The notes under the pieces: generated by a model | What the model was told of the DNA's origin: nothing | What the model saw: the letters and a program-made list of their open reading frames with translations, nothing else | Databases searched by the model: none | Shown here: positions 37,051 through 47,359 of the stretch, piece after piece | Layout of the letters: each line of letters begins with the position of its first letter | How positions within the stretch are numbered: the stretch's first letter is position 1 | Translations under genes and position numbers: made by a program | Assembly: GCA_027382625.1 (NCBI GenBank) | Contig: JAJKFJ010021446.1 | Coordinates: 1-64,000 of the forward strand | Reading direction: 5' to 3' | From: Tetmemena sp. SeJ-2015 | Lineage: Eukaryota > Ciliophora > Spirotrichea > Sporadotrichida > Oxytrichidae | DNA length: 64,000 nt

Positions 37051-39300
37051 ATGTCTGCAGATTCGAATGAGACAACTGTCTCAACTGTAGTTGACTTATC
37101 AACGACTCATGATTTTGACCCCTATGAATTGATGCAGTGGGTTTTTATAGCTATTCAGTTCGTCGCAATAACTCTATTCATTTACTATGTGCTGAAGTAC
37201 GCTTAGAAGTTCGGAAACTAGAGAGATTTCTTGACTATTTGCAGCTTTTGCATGCTGGTTCTTTCAATAGTGTTGAAGATAATATTCAGGTCTGTTGCTA
37301 TGATTGGCATGAATTTGAAAGGCTATTCTCTGAGTTAATACCAAGAAGCTGATTAGCCTTAGGGAGATGGACTCGCTTGCACCTACAATTTAAGTGGCTA
37401 GTTTGCGACATTCTTCTTTTTGCTTTCTACTTTTGTGAGCTCTATTCGCTGGATACTGCTGGTTTTTAATTACAAGCAAATTGAAATAAGTCCTACCACA
37501 TCTACAATACTTAAATTCATGACTCTTTTAAAATTTAAATTAAAATGAAGTTTTTATGATGACTATATTTTCTGTGGCTTTCTTTACTGGAGTGACTATT
37601 TTCAATACCTATGAGCTTTGTAATCTTTGGATTGATACTTTATCCGTTTTTAAAGCGTCGCTGATTATTTTTGGGATAGACTTACAAGCACATAATTTAT
37701 TGATAATTGGGATCTATCTATATGCCTGCTACTTTTTCCACTTTTATCATAAAATACAAGCAGCTGAGGAGATTAATTTAGATTAAACCAAAATTTAAAG
37801 TATTATTTCGTAGCATTTATCAATTATAAAATATCATTTTTACACTAAGTCAGATATATAAAAGATGATTTTATATTTATTATATCAGAATTTTATTGAG
37901 CAAATTATATTTCTGTTTTTTGTTATCATTATAATAAAAGAAATATTATTTGAAAGAGAACAGATATTTATCATAGGACGACAGAGTTTAAATAAGAAAG
38001 AGTTCTCGATCATTGACTTGGTTTTTCCTTTGTAGTGTTTCCATCATCATAATGCGCCAATTCCCCTATATGATTTACATGTTCACCATCCTTTTCGACG
38101 GAGACAATTCAATTTAAATTGAAAAAATAGAATATTTTCATTATAAATTTAGGTGTCAAATTTTATTCTGGCAGCTCTCTACTTTATTCCAGAGACTGCT
38201 TTAATCGCAGTGATGTCTCAGTCTATTAAGTGGTCTTTGATAACTTATCAGAGATATTTAAAGCAAAATGAAAGACAAAGAATGACCATTGAAACTGATA
38301 ACTCTATCTAACATCTAATACACAATTTCTTTATTTGTAAATTTTAATTTACAGATGAAAGATATTTTCGCATAATTATTGTCAATTATTATAAAAATTA
38401 ACATCAAGACACAAGCACTGATGATGATATTTTACCAACAGGGAGCAACATGCAAAAATCTTAAGCGAGAAGAGCGGAGCCTTATGATGAGGAGAGATCA
38501 GAGCTGTTATATGCAATTGCAAATGAGGAGTCCATGTCTAGAATTACTTCGACTAACATAGTTTCGCTCCACCATCATCATCCTAGTTTAGGCCAAAACA
38601 ACCATTCACTCCTTCTAAGAAGAGAACTTGATTTAATGGCGAGGAGGATGAATGCTCTATCAGCCAATGACAGCCTAAGATCTGCTTTATTCAGAGAAAG
38701 CATTCATATGAATGAAAGACTAATCAGCGCTAACATGCAAAACTAAATACCTTAATTCGAAGTCATAAACACGAGCAATATTCATAATAGAAGTAGCATA
38801 TATCAATAGCAAAATTAATTACAATAAAATTCGCAATAGCAAACTTAACAACATTTATAATGATATGTAGTTGTTATATTTAGGAGCTCGGCTTTTGGAT
38901 CAATACTAGTAATAGTAGCAAGTAATAAGGTAATCTCCAGCTCGAAGTAATAACCCCTTAAGCTAACAGCCCTCGAGTGGATAGTCCTATATGCAAATTC
39001 TTAATTAAGCTTAAAGAAACAACTCCCATTAAATAGACTTGCTCCCGCATAGTCCTCCATCAACTGTGAATTAAATCTAAAGAGTAGAGAGCAACTAAGC
39101 CCCCGGATCTCATGGAATCAATCATCTAAGCACTTAATAAACAATCGAAAGATATTCAAGCTAGTTCCAGGAAAGTGATCTCTTACCGTCAGCTAATCTT
39201 ATTATTTTTTATCAAAGGGAAATTAGAACGAATCTAAACAGCGGCGCGGTTCCTATTATCAAAAAACCGAAACAAGAGAACTGATCGATATTATCTTTAG
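37051..39300 (+). CDS. Multi-pass membrane protein with Gln/Ser-rich cytoplasmic tail
   Basis: ATG 37051 opens an extracellular-looking N-terminus (MSADSNETTVSTVVDLST), then membrane helices VFIAIQFVAITLFIYYVLKY, FLTICSFCMLVLSIVLKI and FATFFFLLSTFVSSIRWILL. After an insert near 37530 come MMTIFSVAFFTGVTIFNTYE and NLLIIGIYLYACYFFHFYH, then at about 38155 FILAALYFIPETALIAVMSQ: six or seven helices in all. The tail from about 38400 has SLRSALFRESIHMNER and Q-rich stretches, later PARSNNPLSQQPSSGQS. Frame shifts near 37540, 37800-38000, 38520 and 38860 indicate several IESs. The layout suggests a receptor-like protein, but no family motif was recognised. The stop is not resolved. Confidence 0.65.
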
Positions 39301-39542
39301 TCATTCATTATCTTTTAGCGTTTTATAGTAATTTAAACAATTTCAAAATACTGAATCCTAATTCAAATTCAAAAATTATAACTTTAATGAAGTTAATGAA
39401 GTCTCTTATTAAAACTACCTAGTTCGCAATTATTTCTACGTTATTTTATAATTATATAAGTTACACTATAAGATAATCTCTTTTGAGAAAGATTATACCG
39501 GCTTTGAGTTTATACTTTTGAGTTAAAAAGTCTCCTTTTCAG

Positions 39543-42500
39543 TCATTGAAAGTCCATGTAAGATTCATCTTCTATATCCAATCCTTCTGCATTGGCAGAA
39601 GAGTTGCTAAGCACTAAATGAGAACAAGGCTTTAAAATAATAATTTATTCACATTAAATTGGTTATAGGCATTAATTGGGGCCTAAACTCTTTGGGAAAT
39701 TTATCTCTTGCCTAATCAATTTTATCTTTGAAGGTATTTTGTGTGCTAGATGAGCTTTGAGATGTTAGTGCAAGAGGTGCCATATTTTGCTAAGGGAAAA
39801 AAGTGGTAACGAGTTGCACGCTTCCCTTCCCAGAATATTGATTATTTATATCCTAAGGTGTTGGAGCATTATTCACTTAGAGAATAAGAAATAAATTGCT
39901 AATAAACTTCAGTTTGTCGTTCTTCTTTGGCATATATTTCAATGGGCACCTCTAATCTTTCTTTCTGACTATTAAAAAAGTTCTTAGCCTCTACTACTAT
40001 CTCAATATAAATTCTTGATTTGATGACCTCTCCCTCACAAGTCATTAAGTCTAGAGCCTCGACCTACTTAGTTTGGTTTTAATTAATTATATTGTGAACT
40101 GTTTTTCTCAATAAAATATCCATAAATAATCTATTCTCTCTTAGGTTTAAAAATCTTCAGCTTAGAGCAGCTTTTCTTTAAAATTTTCCAGTTTCTTATC
40201 TTCTGAGTCTTTCAAGAACGCTTTCATGTCAAATACGACTCCCTATTCTTGATGGATATCGTTTTCAGTAATTATTTGCTAATGCAGCACTCCTTTATGG
40301 ACCTCGAATGTTTTTTTCTATGTAAGTTTTACTCTATGATTAAATGCAGCGGGCACTGATCTATATGCGTTTCTTTAAATGTATGTATAAAGACCTATTT
40401 TATATTCTTTACTCTTGAAGAATAGTCACTTCAACAACCAATGACGACTGTATACTTTTAACTTGACTAACCCTCTCTTTCTCAAAACTTAGTAGCAAAG
40501 CGATCTATTCGCCTGGGAAGAACACCTGCTTCGATATTTTAACATTCAATGGCGTGGACTTGCCTCTGCAAAGAAAGCAGTTATAGTTCTACAGGAGGAT
40601 CTGATAAATTCCGCTTTGTGTGTTTGGAGCAACCAATAAATGTAAATATAATCCTGACCCTTCTTATTAGACTTGATGACCACTATCTCAGGAGCTGTTT
40701 GTGAATCGACTTGGTGTCTCATTTAATTTTCATCGGGACCGTCGTTCTCTTTCATAATTTAAATTTTATTCATTTTAGCTCTCCCTAGTCTGCTCTTCAA
40801 CCCATCCATAATCACATCTTGGTTTAGTTTATTAAATTCAGAAATATTTAAATCTAAAGATTTAATTAAAACTTGTTGAGGGAACAAGAAGTTAACCTCC
40901 CTGCCATCCTAATAAAAACATTTGATAAAAGGATATTTTGGTCAAAATCAGCAAAAAAGCCGAATTATTTGGAGTTTCAACGACCATTTTACGTTTATAA
41001 TTATTCTATTGTTTTTCATTTCGAAAAAATATTTTTTAAAACAATAAAGCATCAATAGTATTAATTTTATGTTTATTCAAATATCAAACATTTATTTAAG
41101 AAAAGAACTTAAATTTGAGCAAATTCTTCATTAATTAGAATATTTTAAGATGCATTCTTACAATAATTACCTTTTAAAATGGTAATCATAATTTTATAAA
41201 TTAAATTAACTATATTTAATTTATGCTGAATTTTCATGAAATATTTTCTAAAATTATAAGCAAGATTCTTTTCTGAAATTAAAATATCTCCAATTAAGAT
41301 CCAATAAAAAAATGTATCAATTTGAATAATTGCATTATAGTAAATATAAAATATTAGTTTATCAACTTTTATATTGTCGTTATCATCTCTATGCTTCGCA
41401 TTTGTAGATCTTCTATTTTTCTCCTTCAATAAATAAATTATATTCATTAGAGAGCTTCTTCGTTGATAGATTATCAATTTAATATATTTTTAATTCTAAT
41501 TAAACAATAATAAAAATTGATTACTATAAATATTTGTAGATGCTAAAGTCTCTCGAGTATTTATAAGTTGGAGCCTCCAAAAAGTCATGATGCTTGGAAT
41601 ATAGAGTGATTACATATCTTACTTGGAATATTTCGTCTTTAGAGTTTCTGAAAGAGAAAGTACTAGGCATGTCCTTGCTCTCAGGAATCCTGAAAGTTCA
41701 TAACTATTTATTTTAATTAAATTTTTTTATAAAGTAAATGGGAATTCAAATTAGCCTCTTGGGATGCAACCTTTTCGAAAGTGAAATATTTATTTCTCTT
41801 CGCAAAACCATTTATTAATGATCATTTCACCCGGGCCCAAAAAGATGTCTTCCTCTTCTTCTTTTTACTCTGCAAAGCTCTATGTTCGAATTATTTAAAG
41901 TTTTTCAAAATATAATTGAGGATTTAATAAAAAAGATAATTAATAATTAAATTAAAATGGAATAAAATCTTTGCAGAGGAAGTGTAATCAATTTAGATAA
42001 TTATCACTCCTTTAAGCATAAAATTCCAAGAAATTTTCATCCTTGCAGCTTTTGTGCGGGAGGCACTATAAGGAGTTATAATCGACAAAAGTTTTACAAC
42101 AGTTTGATAATGAGGATGAAAAAATATTCGTAAATCATATCTCTTGATTAAGGTGCGCTAAGAAAATTATCAAAGAAGAAAATCCTATTAATTTTTAATA
42201 AGCTATCGAATAAGCTGCATATTAGGGGTAAATCAACCATTTCACTACCACAAAGTTGCATATCTCCATTTATTATTTTAACAAATCATCGATTTTAATT
42301 TAATTTATAAAAATAAAAATCAATGGTCAAATACTCTGGTATATTATGATCAAAAAATAAAGAAAAACAAAAAACTAATCACATCGATAGTTCTATTAAT
42401 TTATTTAGCTTTTAGATGAGATAACAAACTACGGAACAATTTTCCGAAATTTGAAGTGATATACCTTAGATTCAATAAATATCATCCTTATTATAAGATG

Positions 42501-45500
42501 AATGCAAATGCGAAATCGATTTTGACGGTTATAAAAAAGTTAAATATATTATTTCGAAGGATGATCTCTAGTAGCTTTGATGTGTAGCATTTTAAGACAT
42601 TTCTTTTAAAGCTGAAATTTGAATGAAACCAGATATTAAAATTAAATAAATATGATCAACTTAAAAACACGCTTCTCTGATTAGTTTAGTGGATTAAATT
42701 CAGGCGCACTTCTAAAAACAATTACACTTCCATTTCCTTCATAATCAAAACTGAAGTGCGCTTAGTGGCGAAGAGTTTGAGGATCAATCAAATAATTGAT
42801 GTGCTGAAACTTAGAAGTGCGATGAGGAACAGCTGCAACTCCTAACTTTCTCATCTGCAAAGCAACTTTCAAATGCGAGAGTATAGTGCGCGCTGGCACT
42901 CTCAACATTTTTGCGATGGAGTTGATGTTGAGAACTGGCTATTACTACTGATAAGGGTGACTACATCCATACCTTAGAGTCAAAATGAAACTGAGATAGG
43001 ATGGATCATGTAGTTATTTTTGAGTAATTTCGCGTTTGACTCGCATGATTATTAAAATTTAATCAAAGTCAGTGATTATTAAAATAATAAATCGGAGTTG
43101 AAACAACGTGGCCGTCCAAATAGTAGATTTACCCCTAATCTGCAGCTTATTCGATAACATATAAAAAATCAATATTAGATTTCTCTTTAATCATCGCCTT
43201 ACTACCTCTGAGCAGCGGGATATGAAGCTCGCATTGATCTCGATTTCTAATATCTGTTCTGTGATAACTTTTGTCGCTTATAACTTTGAACTGAGCACAC
43301 ACAAAAGTTACAAGGATTAAAATTTCTTAGAATTGTATTCTCTATCGTATAGTATAATTATTATTTAAATCTTTCACATTTCTACTGTCATTTATTTCAT
43401 CCATTTTAATTTATATATAATTTAATTATCTTTTTCTCTTTTTTTAATTAATTCTCAGCTATATTATTAATTAGGAAATTAATTACACACAACTAATTGT
43501 CACTTTGTTTTCATATTAAGGGGTTTTAATCTATTATCAAACTAAACTAAATTTTTATATCTCATTTCTTATTATAGCTAAAGAGTATGAATTTATATAT
43601 AAAATATTAAACTAATAGCATATTATATAGTTTTTCACCCTCAAAGTCAAATCCTATTTTATCATTTGCTCTTATGTCCCGTCTGAGTCCTCATTACAGA
43701 AAAAAAAAACTAAAAAATTATCCCTCCTATCTAATTATTTTTGTGAATAAGAATGCTTTAGTTTTCTGAAATTCCATCTACTTAAGACGGTGAAATCTTA
43801 AAATTAGGTAGTAAAACATTCTATCCTATGAAACTAGCTGCAGCTTAATTTCTTCCGAGCGTCTTTGACTATTTATTGTTGTCTTGATATGCAGACGGTA
43901 ACTCTTAAAATTAATTATCTATTATCTCCTCTGACTATTTCTTGTCAGCTGAAAAATTAGTCATATTTTTTTGGGGGGGACGGAAATGCATCTCCCCCAT
44001 TTTTTATGGCCAAAAATGCTAAAAAATTGTCCAAATAGGTGAAATTGGCCAGTAATGCAAAAAGGATAAGAGTTTTTGGCCTTTGAAATTTCCTTGAGGG
44101 TCAAATTTCATGATTTCAATTTTTCATTAAATAGCTAAAATTCATTTCAAGTAAAATTTACAAACTAAAAAATAGTTTTTAAACATGTAGGTCAAACATA
44201 CGCTATATCTAAAATCTGCCTTCAATATTTATAAACTTACAGTTATTTGAAGTCCTCTTTAACTTAAATATATCTTTGCTCGAACATATTTATTTAAGAA
44301 GAATATGGCAAATTTAGTTAAAAGTAGAGGTAAATTAATCTATTGCAGTATTTGGTTTCTTGATTCGACTTTAACTAAAAGATTAGGGCCTTATATACTA
44401 TTTTAGAAAATATAAACTGCTTTATTAATTATTTTTTAGCAAAAATATTAAAGTACTTGGAATTTAAGTGCATAACTTCTACCACCTATCTTTGATAATC
44501 ATATATAATATACTCGCTCTTTTGAAGAACCTGATTAAATAGGAGCGCAAATTTGACTTAGAAATTAAAAGGAGATGAATTCCCAAAATCATGAAAGATG
44601 TCTTCAAAATTAGTTTTAATAAACAAAAAATATATCATTTTAAAAAATTTAAATCATGAAATTTGACCTTCAAGGAAATTTCAAAGGCAAAACTTTAAAT
44701 ATTTTTCATTTTAGGCCGAATTAGGTCAAAATGGACAATCGAGAATTTTTCATCATAAAAAGAGAGGGAGGTGCACTTTCGTTGCCTCCTCCTTTTTTAT
44801 TATAATAAGCTCTGTGAGAATTTGCTCTCTATTATCTGCCATTTAAAAAGAATAAGTAATATTTGTTTTAGCTGTCTAAATTCAATCTAGTTAGTCTTAT
44901 TGAGGATTGAGGTTATTTATATCGTTGGCTAAGACATCAATGACATTGCTGGCTTGCCTAGGTTGCAATTTTCCATCAGAGGGGGTAGAATCGTTGATTT
45001 AACTAATTCCTCTCCTGTGTTTATTAGCTTTGGTGTTATTACCTGTCTAACTATGGTTTACTTCTTCGAGAAGCCTTTACTTTTCATGTGACTGGTTTAT
45101 GCTCTCAGAGCTGTTCTCATGATTTACCACTATGCTTCCTGAGACAGAGAGAGGGCTATCTTTCTACCTCTTAGCATCCTCTATCCGCTAGTGTACTTTT
45201 TTGCTTACTATTTCACATCCCTCCAACTTTAGCATCAAATCAGTTTGCAGACATATATTTTCAAATTTAAGAACGCAATAGGTATTAATAACCTCTCAGG
45301 GTATAAATAAAACGCAAGCGCCCTGATGAAACCTTGATTTTCAACATTTTAGAGTCTATGATGTCATTCTTCTGACTGGGAGTTATGCATCATTTAAACT
45401 TTTAAGTACAAAAAGGGTAAGAAGCAGACTTAAAATGCTTACACCATTATGAGCTTGCAATATAAGTTTCTGTTTTAGCTAGAAAATTTGAAACCCCAAG

Positions 45501-46932
45501 GCTTAAAAAGTGATGATGTTAAACTTTAAAGGTGGAAAAAATTGCAAAGTTTTCCTGGTCAGACTTTGAAAATCTACGGTGTTAGGTGTCACCTTTAACA
45601 AGGAAAAGAAGTACTTTGTATCTGACTCATTACAATCTTAATTATTTTAACCTTAAACAATACTACTTTGAGTCCTAATCCAAAGATAATTTTGTTAGTT
45701 TAGAGTGAGCAATAAAATGGTAATAATTTTTATTTTAGATTGCTTCGACTCATCTTACTACATGACCTCTCTATTATATAATCACAACAATTAGTAATAG
45801 ATTATTCAACTAAAGAGAATTAAGTGAGATTTTATTCACTAGAATCAGCGAAATTGAGATAAAAAATCTGCACCCAGTACTAAGCCAACTTTTATGAGAG
45901 TATAGGATTCCAAATTTGAACTATATATTTAATCCTCGACATATATTTTTATAATAGTGTGTTAATTCAAGACAATACAAAAATTATTGCATTTATCTTC
46001 AATTATATTTATTGAAAAATTAATGGTAATTTTTTCATTAAAAAAATATAGCATTCTTGAATTATTTATTGGATTAAATATTACAGATAACTAAATTAAA
46101 TTATAATTAATTTAAAAACAGACAAAATAATTTAAATATCTTGACTGTCTTTTATGTGAATCTTTTGGCTTAATTATTTCAAATTTATAAAACGCTTACA
46201 ACTTTGCAACTGAGTGCTGTTGAATTTGCCCCACCCCCAGAGTGTTATTTGTATAGGAAATTTCAAAGCTGGAATACATTGATAGATTCAGAGTAGGAAT
46301 GTATTTTCTCTTTTCTGATAGATTCTATCTTAATAAAAGTAGTTTAGACTTAAAATTAAATTTAATAATCTCTCGAGAAGCCCCATATTTAGTAAGACAT
46401 ATTTAATTTAAACTGGCAATAATTTACATTACTTACTTTATTAATTTAATTTAAATCCAATTTTCTTTAAATTTAACCATATAATAATCAAAAAATGAAA
46501 TTAGCCTCATATTTATAGATATTTAAATAGTAACTTAGTTATTGAAAATGCTTTTCACTTTAAAGAAGAATATATTTAATTGAAATAATTAACAATTAAA
46601 TATACTCATGGTATTTTATACTGATAAAAATGAAATTTTGTTAAATTTTAAAAGAATATTGAAGAGTTGAAGGAAAATGCTTCCCTTGAGGACTTCTCCT
46701 GGAAGGTAAAACTCTTTATCAAGCAGAATAAAAACATAGCCCTCATCTTTATACACCTTTGCTAAGCTATCATTTAAAGCAAAATAGAATATTATTTTAG
46801 TTTTTTATCATCAAGAAACTCTATGAATTTTTCATCGAAGCGATGAGATGGATTAATGTTCTTGCGCTCTTAAAGCCGCTCCTCCCTTACTTTTGTAGGC
46901 ATCATCTAGCTATCTATCAGGCTTGTGATCAT
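39543..46932 (-). CDS. Arrestin-domain (ARRDC-like) protein, coding segments spread over 7.4 kb
   Basis: Arrestin-fold adaptor, expected to link membrane receptors to ubiquitination or endocytosis. Minus-strand segments in order: N-terminus from ATG 46930-46932 (MITSLIDSQMMPTKVREER) to the first arrestin strands KEFYLPGEVLKGSIFLQ (about 46640-46700); QIDYTSSAKILF (about 41955-41990); IFLGPGEMIINKWF and GCIPRGQFEFPFTL (about 41740-41870); IPESKDMPSTFSFRNSKDEI and FQVRYVITLYSKH (about 41560-41690); second domain GLYLHLLVAPNTQSG, KQVFFPGEQIALLLSFEKE, LMTCEGEVIKSRIYIEIVVE (40000-40700); tail ending NSSANAEGLDIEDESYMDFQ with TGA at 39543-39545. The order fits the arrestin N then C fold. The 4.6-kb gap between the first two segments carries mobile elements; an AT-rich gap lies at 41060-41530. 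Confidence 0.85.
41060..41530. other. AT-rich insert inside the arrestin gene (probable IES)
   Basis: Separates the arrestin N-domain block (ends about 41540) from the C-domain block (begins about 40880). A long minus-strand frame here is AT-driven (Ile/Asn/Lys/Tyr) and matches nothing; I treat it as non-coding. Pointers not resolved. Confidence 0.5.
42150..43230. mobile_element. Inverted-duplication element with a transposase-like helix-turn-helix frame
   Basis: About 85 bp at 42151-42235 recurs inverted at 43128-43203; the best-conserved part is ATCGAATAAGCTGCA followed by ATTAGGGGTAAATC. Both copies translate outward-in to related peptides (AIEQAAYQGQI on plus, VIEQAADQGQI on minus), so the duplicated DNA seems coding. 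Between them, the minus frame 42661-42936 reads SIAKMLRVPARTILSHLK then KLGVAAVPHRTSKFQ. That layout resembles the mariner/Tc1 DNA-binding domain and its VPH-E/R-LT linker. No DDE/DDD catalytic triad was found. The element lies inside the insert that splits the arrestin gene. Confidence 0.5.
43973..44792. mobile_element. G-tract-ended DNA transposon, diverged copy 3 (about 820 bp)
   Basis: The left end is a G-run then ACGGAAATGCATC; the right end is GGTGCACTTTCGTTGCC then a pyrimidine tract, imperfect inverted complements. Longer subterminal inversion is visible: TTGAGGGTCAAATTTCATGA at about 44094 against its inverted match at about 44655. Target duplication is no longer clear (T-runs both sides). 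It is older or more decayed than copies 1 and 2. Confidence 0.7.
44891..45960 (+). pseudogene. Plus-strand membrane-protein-like frame interrupted by several TGA codons
   Basis: One frame from 44891 to about 45697 reads EVIYIVGQDINDIAGLPRL, SSPVFISFGVITCLTMVYFF and LVYALRAVLMIYHYAS, then hydrophilic stretches ending SPNPKIILL. In-frame TGA falls at 45089, 45140, 45335, 45359 and 45623. A 41-nt GTTTAG..TTTTAG intron (45698-45738) would join it to IASTHLTT, one more TGA, then NRLFNQRELSEILFTRISE and another TGA. Read as Trp, each TGA fits, but TGA density (about 1 per 45 codons) is also what a random frame would give here. It is either a decayed gene, a recoded gene or chance. It lies wholly inside the arrestin-gene insert. 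Confidence 0.35.
45961..46635. other. AT-rich insert DNA with a small possible coding patch
   Basis: Mostly AT-rich. At about 46195-46340 the plus strand reads LQLSAVEFAPPPECYLYRKF with better composition than its flanks. It could be a stray coding segment. No family assigned. Confidence 0.3.
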
Positions 46933-46939
46933 GCTGTTC

Positions 46940-47355
46940 TAATATAGAAGGTCATTCTTTATTTTAAATTATAAAATTACTTTAAAAAATGATATTCTAT
47001 TGCATGTTTGTTTAGTAATTATCAATTTATAATAGATTTAAGCTTAAATGTATAAATAGTTTGAATTACTATCCCACCCACTTAAAATTTAGAAAATTTT
47101 GACTTCTAATTAAAAAGGAAATTTATAATGAGAGATATTAAAGTAGGCTAATAATTAAAGTGCTTAATGAGGGAATCCTAATGAAACCTAATGTATTCCT
47201 CAAAATTATTACAAGCTTAAAAATCATTTCCTAATCTTTCCAATTGAATTAAGCATTTGATATTCTCACTTGAAACCAAAAATCATAGGATCATAAATTA
47301 ATTTATGTGTTTATTTAGATAATAATAAGAAGTAAATTAGTAATTTACAAGTTTA
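46940..47355. other. AT-rich spacer between divergent arrestin and WD40 genes
   Basis: No motif recognised. Presumably contains both promoters once joined to somatic chromosome ends. Confidence 0.4.
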
Positions 47356-47359
47356 TAAA

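Noticed and set aside
41145..41477. 110-codon minus-strand open frame
   Set aside because: Ile/Asn/Lys/Tyr-rich, low complexity, lies between two arrestin segments. Open frames of this length are expected when only TGA is a stop.
44891..45960. Mitochondrial insertion, to explain TGA as Trp
   Set aside because: The same frame needs TAA and TAG as Gln, which ciliate mitochondrial code does not allow, and no mitochondrial gene was recognised.
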